Part shown: piece by piece, positions 36,301 through 45,300 of the stretch
How the letters are laid out: every line of letters begins with the position of its first letter
Numbering within the stretch: position 1 is the stretch's first letter
NCBI GenBank assembly: GCA_947652115.1
Contig: OX393562.1
Coordinates: forward strand, 11,312,646-11,376,645
Length of the DNA: 64,000 bases
Source: Blastomussa wellsi
Taxonomy: Eukaryota > Cnidaria > Anthozoa > Scleractinia > Plerogyridae
Direction: 5' to 3'
Translations under genes and position numbers: made by a program
Notes under the pieces: model-generated
The model's database searches: none
Told to the model about the DNA's origin: nothing
Seen by the model: only the letters and a program-made list of their open reading frames with translations

Positions 36301-39300
36301 CAGCCGTGAGTTTGCAAGCAGCTACCCGCTTTGGATTTTTGGCAGGCCTTGTTGCCGGAGTTGATGAAGTTACTTGGCTTACCTGTTGTTCAGAAATTAC
36401 TTGAGCGGACGGTTGCTGTTGGTGTTCTTCAGCCATAGTTACATGAAAACAAAAATATATTTATTTGAGAAAATAATTTTTTGTGAGGAATTGCAAGTAA
36501 TTATTCAGCAATTACAGCGTAATCTTCAGGAATTGGTGAGAAATCATTGGTGAGTTCGCTTGGAATTTTCTTTGTACTTTCGAAATCAATGTGTTTCACG
36601 GTGACCAACGCCGCGTTGGCAACAGCGAGTAGCCTGCCACACTTCAAGGAAAGGCTGCCAGCAAGGTTGGACAGCTCTTTGGTTATTACTTATTTTTTTT
36701 CAACATCGAAATATATTCTTTGTACTCATCTTGAGAAAGTCGCCGGCGTAATCTTCAAAAACCGCTTTCAAAGTCTTCCATGAGGGAGTGTAAAAAGCAC
36801 AATTGCAGTTACGTTTTCGGGGAAAGAAGCTGTGATGCTGTTGATCTTTTGGGTGAGCACCCACACGCTTAGTCCTGTGTGGCGAGCGCTGAATGCGAGA
36901 TTGACCAGCTGGCCTGTGCGCTTTTTCACATCTTTCGAGGCTGCGCAGTCATCGAGGATTATGAGCGCGTTGGTGCCCTCCAAAAACCAGCAAACAAACT
37001 TCAACCATGGTTCAACCGCATTCCGTTCGCAAATGATAACATAAAAACGAGGGTCCGCCTCAGCGAAGCGATCAAAAGTCTTGTTATACGCGAATGTCTG
37101 GCAGATTAGCACGATGAAGTCGAACTTGCCACAGAAAGGACCACAGAGCTGGTCCACCACAAACTTTGATTTGTCTGAATTAGTCGGGCCAATAACAAGA
37201 GCGTTGAACGGTATGTTTCTGGGGTCCATTTCTATATCAGTATTGCACAGATTCTAATTGCTGCCCTAATATGTTCCTCTGCGAGTCACTGATAACAAAG
37301 ACGTGGCAGTTCGCTTTGCCAGAGTCACTAAGGCTTCGCTCGAGCTTCAGCTGTACTCCATCTTTTGTGCGCGTGCCACTGCCGTGCAGCGACTGATCTA
37401 CCATGGAGCGCAGCGTAAGGCTCGATGAACAGGAGAAGGATTGCTTTCAGGGACCTTCTCTGTGGGTTGACTCTGAGGTTAATCCTTGAGTCCTTGGCTT
37501 TTGCGAAGGTGACCACCTCAGCACGCATCACATGATCGCACATGAATTCCTTGCCAGCGGAATAAACACCGTGCGCGTCTTCCGCCAGAGTCTCGCTTGT
37601 AATCATTTCGTACTCGAGCTGGATGTTAGTCAGCTTGTATTTCAGTTTTGTTGGGTCAGTGCCTTTGGCAACCTGTGAGGCCGGCGCAAGGGTCAGATCA
37701 AACACGAGTTCGTGGTAAAGAGCTTGGGGGTAAAAGACTCCGTGGTCGGTCAGGATCTGGTGGTCTAGTCTGATTCGGTATTTTGTTCCGAAAACCTTGG
37801 GCGATATTGTAGATCCAGATGACAAAGAAGCAATTCTTGAAAGAGCAATAAACTTTATCAAAAAGAGTATCCCAAAAGTGGACTTTAAAAAATTAGGTCC
37901 AATAGGTTTTAGCAAAAAGGGTGGCACTGAAACAACAATTGTATCATTTGGTAAACAAGGTGATGAGACTGAAATTTTCAGAAAAAATAAAAGTGGTTTT
38001 CTCAAAAAATTCACAGACAAGTTCAAAAAGGCCCTTGGGCCAGAAGCTGAATCTCTGATTGCTCAAGATAGTGAGAGCATAAGAGAACAACGTCAGAGAT
38101 TGAGAGAGACCGAACAACAATTAGGAGATGCTGAAAAAATCGCTGCAGAAAAGAAAAAGGCTGCACAACAGGCGCAAAATCTGAGAAACAGACTTGAGCA
38201 AACTCAAGCAAGGATTGATGCAATTCAGGCAGAACTGCGCAGACTTGAGTAACTGAAAAAAAATCTTCAAACTGATCTCGAAAACGCAAAGAAAGAGGTG
38301 GCTTCACTCGAAAAAATAAAACAAAAGAACAAGAAAATGTTGATAAACTCAGAGCAGACCTTGATAAGAAAGAAAAAGAAAGAAACGCTCTTCAACAAAA
38401 TCTTAACGACACGAAAACGCTTAATGAACTGCGTGAGCAAGAAACCGACCTTCAACGACAAAATGATGAAGATCAGAACGCCTCACCCTCTGACAAAGAA
38501 GCCGCGGAAAGGAGAGTTGCGGAAAGAACCGAGGAGCTTGCGCGTTTGCAAACGCAGATTGAGGAAAGAGAAAGAGCGCTTCAACTTCGTGAGAGGGTCA
38601 AAGAGATCTTCAAACAATATGGCGTGACAGTTAAATCCATCTTTCTTGCTGCTGGTGCCACGATTGGTGCTGTTATTGGCGCCATTACCAACTCTTTGAA
38701 GGCCACCGGCAAAGCGTTGGTAAAAGGTTTGAAAGATGTTGGCTCAAAGGTTGCAACTGCTCTTCAAGGTCTCATTGGCTCGATTGTGAGTTTCCTCTTC
38801 AAAGCAGAGAACATCTGGCTTCTGATTTTGGCTGTTGTGACCTTTCTGGTCAAGAATCAGCGTTAACGAAATGACAAGAATGCCAAACTCGAAACAGCAA
38901 CCGCACCAACAGCGACAGCAATTTTGTTCATGTCATGTGACTCACTGCCGGAGCCAACCGTTGGCGTTGGCTCAGATTCCGTTTGCTCCGCTGGAGTTTG
39001 CTCTTCTGCAGCTGTTTGGATCACAGGCGCTGGCTGTTTTTTGTCGCTGCTGCTTTGTGTATCGGATTCGAAGGGTGACTGTTTGGCGGGTTTATTTTCG
39101 ATTTCCCGCCATCCATTAGCTGAAGCGCTGCTTTTTTTGTGCTTTTGTTTAACCCGTCGTTGACGCCCAGCTTCATACCCGGCTTCGCTTGTTTGAGTTG
39201 GTTGTTGTAGCCAACCGTGTTCTCTGTGTTAATTACCATCCGCGCAGGCATCAGCCAGGCCCCCGGGCACACAGCAAGGTTGAGCCTCACCTTTGCCTCG

Positions 39301-42300
39301 CTTACGGCAAGTTGGTATCTTTGAACTGACTTGGCCAGATCCGTTTGCCTTATCGTGTCTTCCACCAAGACAAGGAACTCGCTCTGGGCTTCTTTTGCTC
39401 CGCCTCCAGCACCAAGAATGCTGCTTCTGACGTTGACTTGCGCGCCCAAGAGTCAATGCACGAAGGCTTCCGAGGGCGCGAACCAATTGAATTGCCCTTC
39501 CGCAGCGTCGTTTCTTATAAAGCATACTGAAATTCCCTTTTCTGACGCCTTAGGGTCATCGTCGTCGAATTTTGCTTTTGCCGATGGATAGGGCACGTCC
39601 AGTATGAAAGGGTCGCGGCAATAAATGTAAACGCTTCCCAGCCCGTGGTTTGCACCGTACGTGAAGCGGAAATCAGTTGACGGGTCAACACCGAAATCTG
39701 CGCACAATCTTTTGTAAGAAGCTACTTCGTAATGGTTGTTAATCTGACTGAATGTTGGGTCGCCCGGCAATGCGCTGAAGCTTTGGATGCCTCCGAGCTG
39801 ATACAGGATGCGCCGAACCGTGAAGTACATGTGGAAGATGTAAAAAGCCTGCACCTGTAGCGGCAGATTCAGCATTGTATGATCTTTGTCAAATACTTCA
39901 CGTGAGATTCCGCAACCTGCCGTCGCGCACCAAACTGCAAAGTTCAGCTGCTGTTCCCAGAAAGATAGATCAGGTCTCGCAAGCCATTTTTTTGCGGGCT
40001 GTGATGTTTCGAACTTTATCTGTTCCCTTCGAAATATCTCTCTGAACTCTGCTGTAAAATACTGGTCAGGCGTTACATAAATATTCATTGAGCTGTTGAA
40101 TATTTTCTTCAAACTTGGTGCAGCGTCTTGAAATTCAACTGCTGGAACCGGCAGCAAACGTTTTTCTGCCCTGGGCGATAACTGGTAAGGGAAGCCACCA
40201 ACGGCATCAAAACCCAGCGCGCTTTTCATGTCTGTACGCCAATATTTGCGGCCTGAACCGAAGACGCTTTGCAGACTGCCTTCACCCTCTTTGTAAAATA
40301 TTTCAGCTGTTGGTGTGTGGTCCAACGCTAAAATTTGCTTTTGTTGGCTCTCGGAAACCGTGCAGAAAGAAGCCGACCACGCCTTGGCTTGTGCAACCTT
40401 CGCGTTCGCCTCGGGGTTTTGATTCCATTTTATGACGTTGGCAGACTGCGTTCTTTTTTTCGAGATAGTCAAACGCAATAGAATCTGATTGTGTACGTGC
40501 GGTTTTGAAGATGTCCATCTTTTATTACTCCCCATTATTTTTTAATTAGAAATTTATGTGCAACAAAAATAAAATGGTTGTGCTTACTGTCATGGTCTCC
40601 CTGTGACGTTTGCATATTTTTAAATTAGATGCGTGCGCATATTTCTCATTACATGTGCTTTTCGAGTTGACCGCCATCTTGTTTGTGGTGTGTTCGTTAG
40701 TCTTGTCAATACATGACAATTTTGGCGACGAGGATGGGATCTTAAGGGATTTTTCACGGCAGAGAAGGTGAGAGACATCCTAAACAAGATTCACACGACG
40801 GTCTCAAGATGCCAGACGAAGTTAATCCGGTTCGAAACATCGGAAAAGTTCAGAAGTTTGTTGTTGGAACTGACTTCGAAGCGTATGCAGAACAGCTAGA
40901 ATTCTTCTTCGTGGCCAATGGAGTGACCGACTCGAAACAGAAGAAAGCCGTCCTGTTGACTAATCTCCCCACTGAGACGTACCAGCTTGCGAAAGATTTA
41001 GTGGCCCCGACATTGTTAAAAGAAGACTCTCTCACGTACGACACGATCGTTGAGCGTCTCCAAAAGCAATTGAAGCCCCAGAAATCTGCTCTAGTCGCCA
41101 GGTACGAGTTTGATACCCGAGCGCGAAACGCGGGAGAAACGGTGAGTCAATATGTTGCTGTTCTAAAGCATCTAGCTACTGAATGCAAGTTTAATGAAGC
41201 CATGCGATTGGAAAGGCTCCGAGATAGATTGGTTTCGGGAATTCGGGATAAGAAAATTATGTCAGAGCTTTTGAAACTCAAACTCGAGGAACTGACATTT
41301 GACATTGCTGTAGCGAAATGTATCGCCATCGAGCAATCTTACAAGGATGTTGAAGCCCTCCAGGGGGGGAAAGAGTCACACCCAGTTGATTCGTTATCCC
41401 AGTCAAGGCCAGGCAAGAAGCCAGACAAGAAGCTTAAGCCTAAGTGGGAAGCTAAGCCTCCAGAGAAAAAGGGTTTCCCATCCCATGAAGAGTCTGCTGA
41501 GCGAAGTTGCTACCGTTGTTTGGGCAATCATGACCACAAAAGTTGTCCGTACAAAAAGGAAAAATGTTACCACTGTAGCAATACCGGTCATATTCAAAGG
41601 GCCTGTAAATCCAAGAAGAGGGAGACACAGGGTACCCGACCCCCAGTTAATTATATGGACAGTGATGGTGGAGACAGCGATGACTTCTTAGGATCCCTTG
41701 AGGTTCATAACATGGACAGCAAGGATCACGTGATATGGGTCAGCCCCGAGGTACAGGGAAGGGTGATCAAGATGGAACTAGACACTGGGTCGGCTGTGTC
41801 TGTACTCCCATCAAGCAGTATAAGAAACGTTTTGGTCACGTGAAACTAGCAAAGAGCGACATCACACTTAAAACCTACACTGGGGAGAAAATAACTCCTA
41901 AGGGTGAGATGAAGTGTAATGTCAAGTTCAAGGGCCAAGAGAAAGAGCTAACCTTACAAGTTGTTGAGACACCAGGACCAGCATTGTTTGGGCGTGATTG
42001 GCTTTCCAAAATTCAGCTGGACTGGGGTGAAACCAAAGCCCTTGAACTTAGCAAAACACTAAAAGGAGGCATGCAACACAAAGTCGATCAGCTGTTACAG
42101 AAGTATGAGTCCGTGTTTTCTGAGGGTTTGGGCACGCTTAAAGGTCACAAGGCTGATTTGAAGGTCGAGGAGGACTGTCAGCCTAGCTTTCATAAGCCGC
42201 GCGAAGTCCCATATGCACTTCGTCCCAAAGTAGAAGCAGAGTTGACACGCCTAGAGAAGGACGGTATTCTGTCTAAAGTAGAATACAGTGAGTGGGCTAC

Positions 42301-45300
42301 TCCGATTGTTCCTGTAGTTAAGCGTAATGGAACAGTACGCGTTTGTGGCGACTTCAAAGTCTCAGTCAATCCAGTACTTCGTGCGGAACAGTACCCTCTA
42401 CCGCGCATAGAGGATATTTTTGCCAATTTGGCTGGGGGGAAGGATTTTAGCAAACTTGATCTGCGGCAAGCTTATCACCAAATGGAAGTGAGGGAGGAGT
42501 GTAAGAAATACCTCACGATTAACACGCACAAAGGCCTCTACCAATACAATCGGTTGGTTTTTGGCGTCACCTCTTGCCCAGCAATCTGGCAGCGTGTCAT
42601 AGACCAGGTATTGCAGGGGGTACCTGACACGCAGTGTATCCTCGATGACATGATCTTCACAGGCAAGACAGATGAAGAGCATTTGGAGAATTTAGAGAAA
42701 CTCCTCAAGCGACTACAAGACGCAGGCCTTAAAGTAAACAAAGAGAAGTGCGAGTTCTTCAGAGAGAGAGTTCAGTTCTGTGGGCATGAGATTGACAGCG
42801 AGGGTCTCCACAAAACACAAGAGAAGATTGAGGCAGTAGTTAACGCGCCAAGGCCCGAGAATGTATCGCAGCTTCGCTCATTCTTAGGACTCGTTAACTA
42901 TTACAACCGCTTCCTGTCCAATGCGTCCACAGTTCTCCATCCACTACACCAGCTGCTAGAGAAAGATAGCGAATGGCAGTGGACTGAGCAGTGCGAGCAA
43001 GCCTTTACAGAGGCTAAGCGCATGATTACATCCGAGCAAGTGCTTACACACTACGATCCAGCATTAACAGTTAGGCTTGCATGTGATGCCTCGCCGACCG
43101 GCATCGGTGCTGTTCTCTCACACATAATGCCTGATGGCAGCGAAAGGCCAGTAGCTTTTGCGTCCCGATCTTTAACCAAGACAGAACGCAAGTACGCACA
43201 GATCGATAAGGAAGCGTTGTCGATTGTGTGGGGGTTAAACGGTCCCATGTGTACCTCTATGGGAGGCGATTCACGCTCGTAACAGACCATAATCCTCTCA
43301 CCGCCATTTTCCACCCAATGAAGGGAGTTCCTGCCATGACTGCTGCTAGACTCCAGCGCTATGCATTGTTCCTGGCCGGTTTCGACTATGACATAGAGTA
43401 CAAGAGCACGACCGAGCACTGCAATGCTGACGGACTGTCCCGGCTTCCACTTCAACAGACAGGGAAGGAGGAGATGGAAATGGATTCGTCAGAGGTGTTC
43501 CATGCAACCCAGTTTGAGCTGCTACCAGTAACCAGTGAAGCAGTTGCTAGAGAGACCCGCCGAGATCCGATCTTAGCAAGGGTCTACGAGTCCATTGTGA
43601 AAGGATGGTCTGTCCGCGTAGATGGAGATAAGCCATACTATGGGCGGCGCAATGAACTGACGGTTCACCAAGGCTGCATTCTATGGGGTATCAGAGTTGT
43701 AATCCCCAATAAGCTGCAAGAGAGGGTGTTGGAGGAGCTGCATGATGGCCATCTGGGTGTAGTTAAGATGAAGTGTGTAACGCTTTCAGTAAAAGATGAT
43801 GACGGTCAGCTATTTGATTTTAACGATCAACCACTACAATTCGCATTGCAAATCAATTGAAAAATAAAATCTGTTTATATGCCATGTCTTCAGCAAATGT
43901 GTTGCCAAGTGCACCGCCTGATAATATTTATCCAGAGTTACCCCTCTCAAGAACCCCAGAAAATTTCCGGCTAACTGAGATCAGCAAAATTAAAAAAGAA
44001 ATAGCCGATGAGGCAGAACATTACGGGCTTGTGACTATTCCGTGGTCTCTCTTGGCGCTGTATCTGTCGCCCTGTCTTCCGGGGCCGTTGCAACTTCACT
44101 CACTGGTGTCGGAATTGTGGTCGGAGCGCCTATAGCAGGAATAGCAGCCCTTTCAGGTTTTGCTTCCACAGGCCTGTCAGTTGTTAACAAGAAGCTTGAA
44201 AGGAAAGTTAATAAACACACGAAAATTCAAGCTCTGGCACTTGCAAAGCATGACTCAATAAAAAGCTCTGTCTCTCAAGCTCTTGACGATAACAATGTTT
44301 CCGACTCAGAATTCAAACAAATAACACGTGAAATGCAGAAATATCGCGAAATCAAAGAGACTTTGCGCTCAAACCTTCGTGAAAAAACAGACCGATTTAC
44401 GCCCGCGGATATTGAAAAGATAAAAACCAGGTTCGGCAAGAGTCTAGAAAAAAATGGCGGCGTCCAGCACTAATTTAAACTAAACTTTGAGACAAAAAAC
44501 ACAGAAATCTCTCTGAGTGTTACAAAAAGTAGATAACGCGTTACTGTCACGCGGATGGTAGGATGATCGTCTTAGTCTTTTGGGTTAATCGAAGCTCGTT
44601 TCTGTGCCTCTTCAATAGCCTGAACACACTCGTATGTTATTCTTCTAACATCATTCAGCAGGGGCAGCGAAGAAAGTTCATCTATTGCGTATGCGATGAT
44701 AACTCTATAACTTTCGACCTTTAAAATATTGCATAATCATATCTTTCCTTGGCAACCATCATCACCCTGAGGTCATAACAATATTTTAATAAACCCTTGG
44801 CAACCATTATCACGTTGTTTTACATTCCTGCGTGCTGAAATTTTGTCTTTTCAGCACTCTGAAATGTGAAACTATTGTTTTACGCGTGGAAAACAATTGT
44901 TCTTCAGAGTTGGGCGCGTGATATCAATCAATCGTGCGTGCTGGGCAATAAACAATTCAGTGTTGTCATGTCTTCCTGTCAAAATAAACCCACGCTTTGA
45001 TTTCGTCACAAAATCTAATAACCCCTGCTGCTATTTATCCGTGACCTTGTTTTGGTCGAATAACAGAATAATTATAAAAGCTTTCCTCGCCATTTTATAA
45101 AGTTGCTCTGAAACACCGCTCTTCAACGAATTCAAAAGAAAATGTTCTCCTGCCACGCGCATTTTATAAATGTTTCGAAGTATTCGTTTTCAGGCCAATG
45201 AAATGCTTCGAGGTAGTGTTTTTATTTTCATTTTTAAAACATGCGGCACATAAACCAGTTTTTCCGAAAACGTCACATTTGCGGCAAGAGATTATTTTTG

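Larger units (their letters stand above)
40588..43770 (+). mobile_element. 3'-truncated Gypsy-type LTR element inside Polinton B
   Basis: A single 5' LTR (about 40588-40713, TGTCATGGTCTCC to CATGACA) is followed by TTTTGGCGACGAGGATGGGAT, a primer-binding-type sequence. Gag, protease, reverse transcriptase, RNase H and the start of the integrase zinc domain follow. The rest of the integrase, the 3' LTR and the middle of the penton gene are deleted, so one deletion removed both. Confidence 0.82.

Noticed and set aside
37800..38026. N-terminal 75 residues of the ORF covering the Polinton B capsid fragment
   Set aside because: They are antisense to the fused coiled-coil gene and do not match the capsid protein of Polinton A.
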